Positions 19,340-28,534 of a DNA stretch of 64,000 nt are shown here, in pieces. This DNA comes from an uncultured bacterium (GTDB taxonomy: Bacteria > Bacteroidota > Bacteroidia > Chitinophagales > Chitinophagaceae): the NCBI GenBank assembly GCA_903826405.1, contig CAIKEH010000035.1, positions 1 through 64,000 of the forward strand, given 5' to 3'. Under the pieces are notes generated by a model that worked only from the letters and a program-made list of their open reading frames with translations, did not search any database and was not told the origin of the DNA. The translations under genes were made by a program, and so were the position numbers. The first letter of the stretch is position 1. The number at the start of each line of letters is the position of its first letter.

Positions 19340-20218
19340 ATGCGTGCCATCGCAACATCTGAACTCATCATCAATAAAAGAGGGGCTGTATACCACCTTA
19401 ACCTGAGGCCTGAAGAATTAGCCCCTGTGGTAATTTTCGTGGGCGATCCTGATCGTGTCAACATGGTTTCGCGGCATTTCGACAAGATAGAACACAGACA
19501 CCAGCACCGTGAATTCATCACCCATACGGGAAGCATCGGCAAGAAAAAGATTTCAGTCATATCCACAGGCATAGGCCCCGACAATATTGATATCGTGTTC
19601 AATGAGATAGATGCGCTGGTCAACATAGATTTAGAGACCCGCATGATCAAAAAAGTACTGACCTCACTGCAGGTATTCAGATTTGGCACTTCTGGCAGCC
19701 TGCAAAGCGATATACCCCTGGACGGAATGGTCGCAGGCACACATGGACTGGGGCTGGACAATCTTTTGCATTTCTACCGCATGCAGAATAATCAAGAGGA
19801 GCAGCAATTGATCCAGGCCTTCCTGCAACAGACCCATTTTGAACAGCAGGTATCCATGCCCTATCTTTTCGGGGCCAGCGCTTCCCTTTTAAAGCATTTT
19901 GGACCGGAATACCATAAAGGCATCACAGCCACCTGTCCAGGATTCTATGGACCACAGGGACGTATCCTGCGGCTTCCCTTGAAATATCCGGATCTGAACG
20001 ATCAACTCTCCGGATTCAGGTTCGGGCCACATCGTATCGCGAATTTCGAAATGGAAACCTCGGCGATCTATGGTTTGGGGAGATTGCTTGGTCACCATTG
20101 CCTGTCCCTCAACGCCATCGTGTCGGATAGGGTGAACATGACATTTTCTAAAAATCCACCACATGCCGTATCTTCCTTGATCGCAAAAAGCCTTGACGTT
20201 ATCGAGAAAATCCCCTGA
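19340..20218 (+). CDS. Nucleoside phosphorylase (PNP/UDP family, uridine-phosphorylase-like)
   Basis: 292 residues. It belongs to the PNP/UDP phosphorylase family, which splits nucleosides with phosphate for salvage. Motifs: VGDPDRV (phosphate-binding loop, about residues 35-41), STGIGPDNIDIVFNE, FGTSGSLQ and the ribose/base region FEMETSAIYGL. The ATG at 19340 gives the usual N-terminus with an early YHLNLRP segment. Whether uridine or purine nucleosides are preferred cannot be read from sequence; the general pattern is nearer to uridine phosphorylase. Divergent from tRNA-Cys. Confidence 0.85.
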   Translation: MRAIATSELIINKRGAVYHLNLRPEELAPVVIFVGDPDRVNMVSRHFDKIEHRHQHREFITHTGSIGKKKISVISTGIGPDNIDIVFNEIDALVNIDLETRMIKKVLTSLQVFRFGTSGSLQSDIPLDGMVAGTHGLGLDNLLHFYRMQNNQEEQQLIQAFLQQTHFEQQVSMPYLFGASASLLKHFGPEYHKGITATCPGFYGPQGRILRLPLKYPDLNDQLSGFRFGPHRIANFEMETSAIYGLGRLLGHHCLSLNAIVSDRVNMTFSKNPPHAVSSLIAKSLDVIEKIP

Positions 20219-20322
20219 ATTGTGAATTCTGAGCATGCAGGTAAATGGAATTCCCGAAAGGTTCGGTAATTTAGCGCACCCATACGCAACAAAACCCTAC
20301 CCCTGCGGCATTGGCGATCGAC

Positions 20323-21114
20323 ATGAACCTACCTTTCTCAAAGTATCAAGGCACCGGTAACGATTTCATTATCATTGACAACCGTGAAAGCAAATTCGAT
20401 AGTCTGAAACCCGAACAGATCAGATCTCTTTGTGATCGCAGATTCGGCATCGGCGCAGATGGCCTCATCCTTCTGGGTAATACTCCCGGGTACGATTTCC
20501 GAATGACTTATTTCAACTCTGACGGCAATTTGGGCAGCATGTGCGGAAATGGTGGTCGCTGCCTCGTAAGTTTCGCTCATCGGGTCGGCATGCACAAAGA
20601 AAAATTTGAATTCCTCGCCTCCGACGGACCACATGAAGCCGAGATAGAACTCGAAGGTACTGTCAGGCTAAAGCTGAAAGATGTCAATAGTGTCCGTCAC
20701 GCTAATGAGCATTTCATAGTGGACACAGGGTCCCCTCACTATGTGAAATTCGTTTTCGATATCAAGTCGCATGATGTCACCAAAGAAGGTCGCGCGATAC
20801 GAAGCAGCAAGGAATTCATGGAAGAGGGGATCAACGTGAACTTCGTACAGAATTTGAACAGCCATACGATATACGTCAGAACCTATGAGCGGGGTGTTGA
20901 AGCAGAGACACTGAGTTGCGGTACGGGAGTGACCGCGAGTGCATTGATGGCTGCTCACAACGACAATGGATTCAATCAGGTTGATGTGGTGACGCAAGGC
21001 GGCAAACTTGCCGTTGAGTTCGAAAGGGTCGCCGAGCATGGATTCCAGAACATATGGCTGGTAGGGCCAACCACACTTGTTTATGAAGGCGAGATCAACC
21101 TCAAGACCCCTTGA
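20323..21114 (+). CDS. dapF: Diaminopimelate epimerase
   Basis: 263 residues from the ATG at 20323 (a TTG four codons upstream is less likely). DapF interconverts LL- and meso-diaminopimelate for lysine and peptidoglycan synthesis. Both catalytic cysteines are present: Cys74 in SMCGNGGRC and Cys199 in SCGTGVTAS. The N-terminal KYQGTGNDFI and the FGIGADG motif are family hallmarks. A near-consensus -7 element (TAATTTAG) lies at 20267-20274. The CorA-type gene follows after 90 bases. Confidence 0.96.
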   Translation: MNLPFSKYQGTGNDFIIIDNRESKFDSLKPEQIRSLCDRRFGIGADGLILLGNTPGYDFRMTYFNSDGNLGSMCGNGGRCLVSFAHRVGMHKEKFEFLASDGPHEAEIELEGTVRLKLKDVNSVRHANEHFIVDTGSPHYVKFVFDIKSHDVTKEGRAIRSSKEFMEEGINVNFVQNLNSHTIYVRTYERGVEAETLSCGTGVTASALMAAHNDNGFNQVDVVTQGGKLAVEFERVAEHGFQNIWLVGPTTLVYEGEINLKTP

Positions 21115-21123
21115 GATGAAGTG

Positions 21124-21153
21124 TTGTTTTTAAATACCCGTTACTTACCTTTG
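21124..21153 (+). promoter_or_regulatory. Promoter of the corA-nudix pair (TTG, 19-base spacer, TACCTTTG)
   Basis: The -33 TTG at 21124-21126 and -7 TACCTTTG at 21146-21153 are 19 bases apart, the best match in this window to the Bacteroidota housekeeping promoter. The leader to corA would be about 45-50 bases. Confidence 0.6.
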
Positions 21154-21204
21154 CGAACCATCGGAAACCCACCCCCGAACTTCAACTAACGGAAGGTAGC
21201 ATCC

Positions 21205-22143
21205 ATGATACAACTCTTCAAGAATATCAACGGCGTCACCACGGAGATCGACAAACCCGAGAATGGCGCATGGGTGAATATCCTTCCTCCCCTGAAGCAT
21301 GAGGAATTCACGATGGTTTCCGAGCAACTCGATATCCCGATAGAATTCCTGCAGGACTCCCTGGATATTGACGAACGGCCTCGATTTGAGATCTCGGATA
21401 ACGTGCGCATGGTGGTCATCAAAACCCCTACGGAGAACAATTCATTCAACGACAGCGACGCATTCTACATAACTATCCCCATTTGCATCATCCTCACCCA
21501 CAACCAGATCGTCACGGTGAACTCATTCGAGAATGGCGCCATCAAAAAATTCCTGAACACCTTCCAGAACCGGCATCCGGACAAGAGGAGCATGATGCTG
21601 CTCAAGATCTTCGAAAAGGTCACCCAGACTTTCATGGAATACCTCAAGGAGATCAACCACCGCCGGAATATCCTGGAGCAGAAACTCTACGAATCCAGTC
21701 GGAATGAGGAATTGCTGGAATTGATGCGCATCCAGAAAAGTCTGGTCTATTTCGTCACGGCGATACGAGCGAACGAACTCTTGCTGATCAAACTGGAAAG
21801 AACAAATTTCCTAAAACTCAATGAGGATGAAAGGGAGTTTCTGAACGATCAGATAGTAGATATGTCACAGGCATTGGAGATGGCCAATATTTATACCAAC
21901 ATCCTATCCTCCACGATGGACGCCTTTGCCAGTATCATCGCCAACAATCAGAACCTCATCCTGAAAAGATTAGCGGGCATCACCATTATCCTGCAATTTC
22001 CAGTCCTCGTTGCCAGCATATATGGAATGAATGTTCCGATACCCTATCAGGACAAACCCCACGCCTTTTATGTACCCATCATCCTTGCCATCGTCGTCTC
22101 TCTGATCATGGCAGGGTATTTCATGAAAAAGAAATGGTTCTGA
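21205..22143 (+). CDS. corA: CorA-family Mg2+/Co2+ transporter
   Basis: 312 residues. CorA proteins are pentameric inner-membrane channels for magnesium and other divalent ions. A large cytoplasmic N-terminal domain with long helices (about 130-250) leads to two membrane helices at the C-terminus. The diagnostic YGMNVP motif (Tyr273-Gly274-Met275-Asn276) closes the first. The protein ends in a basic KKKWF tail. It is preceded by a strong promoter and followed 25 bases later by a Nudix gene, probably in the same transcript. Confidence 0.93.
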   Translation: MIQLFKNINGVTTEIDKPENGAWVNILPPLKHEEFTMVSEQLDIPIEFLQDSLDIDERPRFEISDNVRMVVIKTPTENNSFNDSDAFYITIPICIILTHNQIVTVNSFENGAIKKFLNTFQNRHPDKRSMMLLKIFEKVTQTFMEYLKEINHRRNILEQKLYESSRNEELLELMRIQKSLVYFVTAIRANELLLIKLERTNFLKLNEDEREFLNDQIVDMSQALEMANIYTNILSSTMDAFASIIANNQNLILKRLAGITIILQFPVLVASIYGMNVPIPYQDKPHAFYVPIILAIVVSLIMAGYFMKKKWF

Positions 22144-22168
22144 TTTCCCTGTCAATAAACGAAAGATC

Positions 22169-22630
22169 ATGGTCAGCGTAAGAGTGTACGGCATACTCCT
22201 GAATGAATCTGGTCAGGTTCTGGTGAGTGACGAATACATTCGGGGTGATTATTTCACCAAATTCCCCGGCGGAGGGCTCGAGTTCGGGGAAGGGACAAGG
22301 GATTGCCTCATTCGCGAGTTCAAAGAAGAGATGGACCTTGCCGTCAGCATCGGCGAGCATTTGTACACGACGGATTTCTTCCAGATGTCCGCTTTCAATC
22401 CTGAACATCAGATACTCTCCATATATTACTACGCTCATGCTCGTGAACCGATCCGAGCGCCATTACGCAATAAACCATTCGATTTCGATGAACGGGAAAT
22501 GGAGGTATACAGACAACGGGGGGAGACCGAGACTTTCCGATTCATCGACTGGGAACAATTCAACCCGGAGGCGGTCACCCTGCCCATCGATAAAGTGGTA
22601 GCTGCATTAGTAAGGAAAACAAGGGGGTGA
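22169..22630 (+). CDS. Nudix hydrolase
   Basis: 153 residues. The Nudix box spans residues 35-57 (GGLEFGEGTRDCLIREFKEEMDL) and keeps the metal-binding REFKEE core (Arg49-Glu54). Asp56 replaces the usual glycine near the end of the box. Such enzymes hydrolyse nucleoside diphosphates linked to another moiety; the substrate cannot be read from sequence. No signal peptide. Probably co-transcribed with corA. The following 250 bases before the YfhO gene show no recognisable feature. Confidence 0.87.
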   Translation: MVSVRVYGILLNESGQVLVSDEYIRGDYFTKFPGGGLEFGEGTRDCLIREFKEEMDLAVSIGEHLYTTDFFQMSAFNPEHQILSIYYYAHAREPIRAPLRNKPFDFDEREMEVYRQRGETETFRFIDWEQFNPEAVTLPIDKVVAALVRKTRG

Positions 22631-22880
22631 TGTGGCCATTTTCTGCGACAGTCGAAAGCTTTTCGAATCTATCTTGAACACATTTTATTTCAGGAAGGCT
22701 TTTCAGTAAAAGTCATCTATTATGGATCCTGTTCTTCCAAATAAACACTCGCAATCAAGGTGATTTTGTCACTCCCGTTTAACATAGGATACATACACAC
22801 TTGATACCCCAGGCACCGCCCACCCCGCTACCGTTAATCAGGAAATACCCTTAATTTGCCTCCTTAACCGAAACAGTCTC

Positions 22881-25370
22881 ATGAAGAACCTGAAACTGAA
22901 GACAATCCTCCCCCATCTGGCGGCGATCGCCATCTTCATTATCGTCGCCCTGATCTATTGCAAGCCAGCCCTCCAGGGAAAGGTTCTCCAACAGGGTGAT
23001 ATCGTTCACTTCAACGGCATGAGCAAGGACATTCATGATTACGCGGAAAAACATGACGGCATAGCCCCACTTTGGACGACATCCTTGTTCAGCGGCATGC
23101 CCGGATTCCAGATCGCTACCAACAATAACAATCTTTTGCCTTATTACTTGAACGAGGCCTTCTCACTCTTCATACCCAAGCCTTTCCGCTTCTTCATACT
23201 CGCCTGTTTGGGATTCTATTTTTTAGCGCTTGTTTTGGGTGTTGATACCTGGCTGGCCGTACTGGGCGCACTGGGATATGCTTATTCCACCTTCAACCCG
23301 GTCATCATATCCGCGGGGCATGACACACAGATGCTCTCCACAGCATACATCCCCGCCCTGGTGGGTGCTCTGATCATGACATATGAAGGACGTTATTGGC
23401 TTGGAGCGGCACTGACAGGATTATTTTCAGCGATCCTCGTGTCGCATAATCACTATCAGGTGGTCTATTACTTTGTGATCATCGCTTTTTTTCTGACTCT
23501 TTCCTATATCATCATGTGGGTGAGAAGAAAAGAATTCAAAAAGATGTTTGCTGCCATCGCAGTGGTCCTGGTGGCCGGCGGCATAGGCCTGCTTACCAAT
23601 GCGGTGATGCTTTTCACCACTTATGATTATTCGAAAGCCACCATAAGAGGAGGACAGGCCCCACTGAATATAAACGATAGCATTTCGTCCAAGCCCGCAT
23701 CAACAGGACTGGATACAAGCTATGCATTCCGCTGGAGTTATGGAGTATTGGAAAGCTTTACCATGATCGTCCCGAACATATACGGTGGCGCTTCGCAGCC
23801 ACTTGGTGAGGATTCCAAGTTGGTCCAGACGATGCAGGAAAAGAATCTACCCCAACAATTCGCCAACCAACTTTATGGCAGTTTCTCTTCATACTGGGGT
23901 AACCAACCCTTCACCTCCGGTCCGGTTTACTTAGGTGCCATATTCTGCCTTTTATTCATTCTGGGCATGATATACCTTGAAGGGAAACACAAGTGGTGGC
24001 TACTTGGAGCAAGTGTGATGGCTTTATTGATGTCCTGGGGAAAGAATTTCGGCGTCTTCAATGCATTCCTCTTCGAACATCTTCCGATGTACAATAAATT
24101 CCGTTCACCGGCTTTCTCCCTCGTCATCCCTCAATTTGCTTTTCCCGTTGTTGCCGTACTTACCCTGAACAGCATACTTTATGGCACTAACAGCAAAGAA
24201 GAGAATGGGAAGAAACTGAGACTTGCCGGGATCATCACTGCCGGCCTCTTCCTTTTCCTGGGAGCCTTGTACTTGGGTTTTGACTATCGTAGCGGGATGG
24301 AAAGAAGCATACAGGATCAACTTTCAAAGATCAATCCCAACGATCCTACTTTCGGAAAAGATATCGTGAGCGCTGTCCTCGCAGACAGAAAGTCCTTGTT
24401 CGGAAAGGATCTGATCCGTTCCCTGTTATTCGCCGCAGCGGGATTCGGACTTCTTTTCCTTTTCTTGAAACAACGCATCAAAGCAAGTTGGGTGGCCGGT
24501 AGCCTAATATTGCTTTGCCTGATCGACCTTGTACCCATAGGCAAAAGATACCTCAGTGACGACAATTTCCTGGACAAGGAGGAATCAGAGAACGTCTTTA
24601 CCCCCACAGATGCCGACCTTGCCATCAAAAAAGATACCGACCCTGACTATCGGGTACTGAACCTGACCCAGGACGTTTTCAACGATGCCATCACCTCTTA
24701 CCATCATAAATCCATTGGCGGCTATCATGCGGCAAAATTGAGCATATATCAAGATCTGATCGAAAATCAATTCACGCAAAAAGGTATAAATCAGAGAGTG
24801 ATCGACATGCTCAATACTAAATATATCATCAATGCTGATTCATCCGGTCGGCCGATCGCACAACGCAATCCCGGGGCATTGGGGCATGTCTGGCTGGTCA
24901 AGGAGATCAGATGGGTGAAGAATCCAAGAGAAGAAATGAAAGCACTTGACGACTTCGACCCTTCTTCAACCGCTATCGTCCAGGAGAGCTTCAAGTCGAA
25001 GGTTCCGAACTCACCCAAATGGGATAGTGCATCCAGCATCAAACTCTCAAAATTCGACAACGACAAATTGAATTATGTCGTAAAAACAACAGGTGACCAG
25101 TTCGCCGTATTCAGTGAGGTCTACTACGACCGGGGATGGAAAGCCTTCATTGATGGCAAGGAAACTTCCATTGTCAAAGTGAATTATGTACTTCGAGGTC
25201 TTCCCGTCCCACCTGGAGAACACAACATTGAATTCAGGTTTGAACCCGCTTCATATATCGCAGGCAGACGCATCACTTCGATTACCCAAGTATTATTATT
25301 ACTTCTATTGGCCGCAGGTATTTTTCTGGAATGGAAAAGGAACAAGAGGGAGATAGGAAAGACAATATGA
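22881..25370 (+). CDS. YfhO-family polytopic membrane protein
   Basis: 829 residues. About 12 membrane helices span residues 10-560, followed by an extracytoplasmic domain of roughly 240 residues and one last helix near 797-818, then a basic tail. This layout and the early segment GDIVHFNGMSKDIHDYAEKH fit the YfhO family, GT-C-like membrane proteins; the Gram-positive member is involved in glycosylating lipoteichoic acid. Here it probably handles a lipid-linked sugar for a surface glycan. Its stop overlaps the ATG of the next glycosyltransferase (ATGA), so translation is coupled. Confidence 0.85.
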   Translation: MKNLKLKTILPHLAAIAIFIIVALIYCKPALQGKVLQQGDIVHFNGMSKDIHDYAEKHDGIAPLWTTSLFSGMPGFQIATNNNNLLPYYLNEAFSLFIPKPFRFFILACLGFYFLALVLGVDTWLAVLGALGYAYSTFNPVIISAGHDTQMLSTAYIPALVGALIMTYEGRYWLGAALTGLFSAILVSHNHYQVVYYFVIIAFFLTLSYIIMWVRRKEFKKMFAAIAVVLVAGGIGLLTNAVMLFTTYDYSKATIRGGQAPLNINDSISSKPASTGLDTSYAFRWSYGVLESFTMIVPNIYGGASQPLGEDSKLVQTMQEKNLPQQFANQLYGSFSSYWGNQPFTSGPVYLGAIFCLLFILGMIYLEGKHKWWLLGASVMALLMSWGKNFGVFNAFLFEHLPMYNKFRSPAFSLVIPQFAFPVVAVLTLNSILYGTNSKEENGKKLRLAGIITAGLFLFLGALYLGFDYRSGMERSIQDQLSKINPNDPTFGKDIVSAVLADRKSLFGKDLIRSLLFAAAGFGLLFLFLKQRIKASWVAGSLILLCLIDLVPIGKRYLSDDNFLDKEESENVFTPTDADLAIKKDTDPDYRVLNLTQDVFNDAITSYHHKSIGGYHAAKLSIYQDLIENQFTQKGINQRVIDMLNTKYIINADSSGRPIAQRNPGALGHVWLVKEIRWVKNPREEMKALDDFDPSSTAIVQESFKSKVPNSPKWDSASSIKLSKFDNDKLNYVVKTTGDQFAVFSEVYYDRGWKAFIDGKETSIVKVNYVLRGLPVPPGEHNIEFRFEPASYIAGRRITSITQVLLLLLLAAGIFLEWKRNKREIGKTI

Positions 25371-26494
25371 CGAAACTGCTCAGCCTCGTCTGGTACAAAG
25401 TGCTGCCAGCCCGGTTCGGCGGCCAAAAAGGAATCGCTGAATTCAACAGATATCTTTCCGTACATTTCCCACTCACCTGCCTTTGCTCATCAGATAATAC
25501 CCCGGCCGGCAATGAACCTTATGAACTAAGGCCCGAACTCCCCATAGGACGTTCACAAGTTTTGAACCCATTTGCCTGGCGAAAAATTGTTGTCACTGCA
25601 AAAAAAGGCGCCTACACTCATCTCATTCTCGAACACCCCTACTATGGATTGATAGCCATCTGGCTGAAGAAACGCCATGGCATTTTTCTGATATCACACT
25701 CCCATAACATAGAATTCCAGAGATTCCGTGAAATGAATAGATGGTGGTGGCCGATCTTGCGATGGCTTGAAGGTAAAGTGCATAGAAATGCAGACCTGAA
25801 CTTATATAAAACTGAAAATGACCTGCATGAAGCCATCAGGATATTTGGATCCGACCCGAAACGTTGCATGGTATTACCCTATGGGCTGACGCGTGAAAAA
25901 ACACCTGATGAATCCGAACGCCACGCTGCAAGGGAACGAATCGGGCGACAGCATGGCATCCCGGATGAAACTACCATACTTTACTTCAATGGCACCCTGG
26001 ACTATTTTCCAAACGCAAAAGCCTTACGTTGGATGGTGAAGGAAATGTTGCCATTGCTGAATACCATGCTCAAAAAGCCATTCCGCCTTCTTGTAACAGG
26101 CAGGAACATCAAACCCGGTTTCAGAGACCTTGAAGAACTCCGTCACGATACCTTTATATACGCTGGTCTCGTAGAAGACGTAGCGGACTATTATCTTGCT
26201 TCTGATATTTTCCTCAGCCCGGTAAACCAAGGCGGTGGGATCAAAGTGAAAGTCTTGGAAGCATTGTCCTGGGGATTGACGGTTGTCTGCAGTCCACATT
26301 CCGCTGAAGGTATTGACATCCGGATGGCCGGCTCCAAACTGCATATTGGAAACGACGATGTCAACAACTTTTGTAAAAAGATCGTTGAGGCACTTACCGA
26401 TCCCGGTTCGATTCCGGAAAGATTCTTCGATTACTATCATTGGAGCAACTTGCTGAAACCTGTTGTCGAACGTATTTCAGCATCCCAAGATTAA
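25367..26494 (+). CDS. Glycosyltransferase (GT-B fold, family 4-like)
   Basis: 375 residues from the ATG at 25367, which overlaps the YfhO stop; a longer frame from 25331 is rejected. The N-terminal domain has SHSHNIEFQRF. The C-terminal domain has ILYFNGTLDYFPN near residue 200, then YYLASDIFLSPVNQGGGIKVKVLEALSWG, a donor-sugar site pattern of GT4-type enzymes. It probably adds a hexose or similar from a nucleotide sugar on the cytoplasmic face. It is second in a five-gene glycan cluster; the next gene begins 13 bases later. Confidence 0.85.
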   Translation: MTKLLSLVWYKVLPARFGGQKGIAEFNRYLSVHFPLTCLCSSDNTPAGNEPYELRPELPIGRSQVLNPFAWRKIVVTAKKGAYTHLILEHPYYGLIAIWLKKRHGIFLISHSHNIEFQRFREMNRWWWPILRWLEGKVHRNADLNLYKTENDLHEAIRIFGSDPKRCMVLPYGLTREKTPDESERHAARERIGRQHGIPDETTILYFNGTLDYFPNAKALRWMVKEMLPLLNTMLKKPFRLLVTGRNIKPGFRDLEELRHDTFIYAGLVEDVADYYLASDIFLSPVNQGGGIKVKVLEALSWGLTVVCSPHSAEGIDIRMAGSKLHIGNDDVNNFCKKIVEALTDPGSIPERFFDYYHWSNLLKPVVERISASQD

Positions 26495-26507
26495 TTAACT
26501 TGTGGTC

Positions 26508-27323
26508 ATGCCTCACCCCAGAGTCAGCATAGTGATGCCCGTGTTCAATGCAGCGGCATTCCTCAGAGAAGCCATAAAAAGCATGCTGGAACAGAGCTTT
26601 GATGCCTTCGAATTCATCATCATCAATGATGGGTCCACGGATGAAAGCCAGGAGATCATCCGAAGTTTCAACGATCCCAGGATTCGATATGTTCAAAATG
26701 AATACAACAAAGGGATCGTATACACATTGAATCTGGGAATCGGATTGGCTTCCACGGAATATGTAGCTCGCATGGATGCGGACGATATCTCCCTTCCGGA
26801 AAGGCTCCTGCTCCAAGTCAACTATCTGGATGAGCATCCATACGTGGATGTAGTGGCCTGTGTGGTCAATCTGGTGGATGCCGACGGTAACTCCACCGGT
26901 TACTGGAAAGAAGACAGGGAGCACATGACGGAATCTTCTATCCGGGAATTCCTGCCTTTGAACAATTGTATTGCACACCCCTCCATCATGGCCCGAACTG
27001 AAATGCTCAAAGCTTTCAAATATCTGGAAAGTCAAAAGCAGGCCGAAGATTATGACCTTTGGCTCAGGATGATCGCCGACGGGAAAATCATACACAAAAT
27101 CGAAGAGCCTCTGCTTCTCCATCGCATACAGCCCCGCTCCTTCACCAGGCAACGGCAGCGTAACGTATTCTTCAAACTGGCCGATACAAAACTCCGCTTT
27201 GCATGGAATGAAGCAAGACGAGGCAACTGGAACTCCATCGTCCTGAAGACCGGACTGAACTCCTTCGCTGATTACGGGAAGGGCTACCTGAAGAAATGGA
27301 AAAATGGGATGGACCCGAGATGA
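26508..27323 (+). CDS. Glycosyltransferase family 2 protein
   Basis: 271 residues from the ATG at 26508. GT-A fold of family 2: VSIVMPVFNAAAFLREAI at the N-terminus, INDGSTDES (about 40-48), and the metal-binding DAD (90-92) in ARMDADDIS. The region KQAEDYDLWLRM, about residue 180, carries the acceptor-site ED motif. The C-terminus is basic without a membrane helix. It transfers a sugar to a growing glycan. Its stop overlaps the start of the next glycosyltransferase. Confidence 0.92.
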   Translation: MPHPRVSIVMPVFNAAAFLREAIKSMLEQSFDAFEFIIINDGSTDESQEIIRSFNDPRIRYVQNEYNKGIVYTLNLGIGLASTEYVARMDADDISLPERLLLQVNYLDEHPYVDVVACVVNLVDADGNSTGYWKEDREHMTESSIREFLPLNNCIAHPSIMARTEMLKAFKYLESQKQAEDYDLWLRMIADGKIIHKIEEPLLLHRIQPRSFTRQRQRNVFFKLADTKLRFAWNEARRGNWNSIVLKTGLNSFADYGKGYLKKWKNGMDPR

Positions 27324-28534
27324 GATACCATTTACTCATATGGAAGAGAAGGATCGAGGACCTGTTCATCCTCCCCTTTGTGGCCTGGGGGCGCTGGCGT
27401 GCCACTCACGAAGAGAATCTAGGTGAATACGATATCTGGTTCTTCTTTCCATTCTGGCATACCGGCGGCGCCGAAAAAGTGCATGCTCAACTGGCAAACG
27501 CATTCCCAGACCGGAAAGCGATCATCATATTCACACGACAGGCACAGAACGAAGGCTTCAGGTCGGAATTCGAAAGAAGTGGGCATAAAGTACTCGATAT
27601 TTCAAGGGAAACGGATGACAGAACGGCATACTGGAGAAATCTGGTAATGAGAGGTCGCATCAGTCATTGGATAAGAAAACAGAGTACATCATGTGTCGTA
27701 CTGAACGGTCAATGCAATTTCGCCTATAAGATCAGCCGCTGGTTACCGGAAACCGTGCCACAGATCGAACTCATCCATTCCCTGAACAGTTTCTCCTACA
27801 TAAGGATCCCCTTCCTCAATTTTTATAGGACGACCGTCATGATCAGCAGGAACAGGATCATGGATCATCTGAATCTCTATGAACGTTACGGCATACCCCG
27901 TTCCTTCGGTGAAAGGATTCTCTACATAGGCAACGGCATCCTCCTCCCCCAACAACCTCTGATCAGACTCACCCAAAAAGGGTATTTGCACATCGTTTAT
28001 GCAGGCAGGGGAACGAAGGAGAAAAGGGTGTACCTGGTGGATGACATCGCAAGGGCCAGCAGGTCGATCGGCCTTCCGGTTAAGGTATCCTATTTGGGTG
28101 CTGTGGACGAAGGTCTGCGAAATGGCAAAGATGTACAGGATCGGTATTACGGTAATGTTTCTGACTTCAGCATCATGGACGAAGTTTACCGATCTGCAGA
28201 TATACTGATGATCACATCCACAGAAGAGGGTTTCCCGATGGTGGTCATGGAGGCCATGGCCAGAGGGTGCGCAATCATCGCCACTCCTGTCGGAGACATC
28301 CCGATACATGTAGCCCCATACGGGAACGGATGGCTCTTCAGCAATGTCCATGATGAGAAAAAGATCGTTTTGGAAGGAGTACAATTTCTCCAACAAGCGA
28401 ATAAGGAACCGGAACTGCTTGAGAAAATTCAGGCCAACAACATGAATTATGCGAGCTTGCATTTTGGCATTCAGGAATTCGAGCAGCACTGGAGGCTCTT
28501 GATTGAATCCATGATCAAAATTGTAAATCCATGA
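27320..28534 (+). CDS. Glycosyltransferase family 4 protein
   Basis: 404 residues. The ATG at 27320 overlaps the preceding stop by 4 bases (ATGA) and is preferred to one at 27296. N-terminal motif FWHTGGAEKVHAQLANAF, typical of GT4 acceptor domains (GGAE). In the C-terminal domain, HIVYAGRGTKEKR precedes the donor-site block RSADILMITSTEEGFPMVVMEAMARG and TPVGDIP. It probably uses a nucleotide-activated sugar. Its own stop overlaps the next gene, so at least three starts in this cluster are translationally coupled. Confidence 0.92.
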   Translation: MRYHLLIWKRRIEDLFILPFVAWGRWRATHEENLGEYDIWFFFPFWHTGGAEKVHAQLANAFPDRKAIIIFTRQAQNEGFRSEFERSGHKVLDISRETDDRTAYWRNLVMRGRISHWIRKQSTSCVVLNGQCNFAYKISRWLPETVPQIELIHSLNSFSYIRIPFLNFYRTTVMISRNRIMDHLNLYERYGIPRSFGERILYIGNGILLPQQPLIRLTQKGYLHIVYAGRGTKEKRVYLVDDIARASRSIGLPVKVSYLGAVDEGLRNGKDVQDRYYGNVSDFSIMDEVYRSADILMITSTEEGFPMVVMEAMARGCAIIATPVGDIPIHVAPYGNGWLFSNVHDEKKIVLEGVQFLQQANKEPELLEKIQANNMNYASLHFGIQEFEQHWRLLIESMIKIVNP

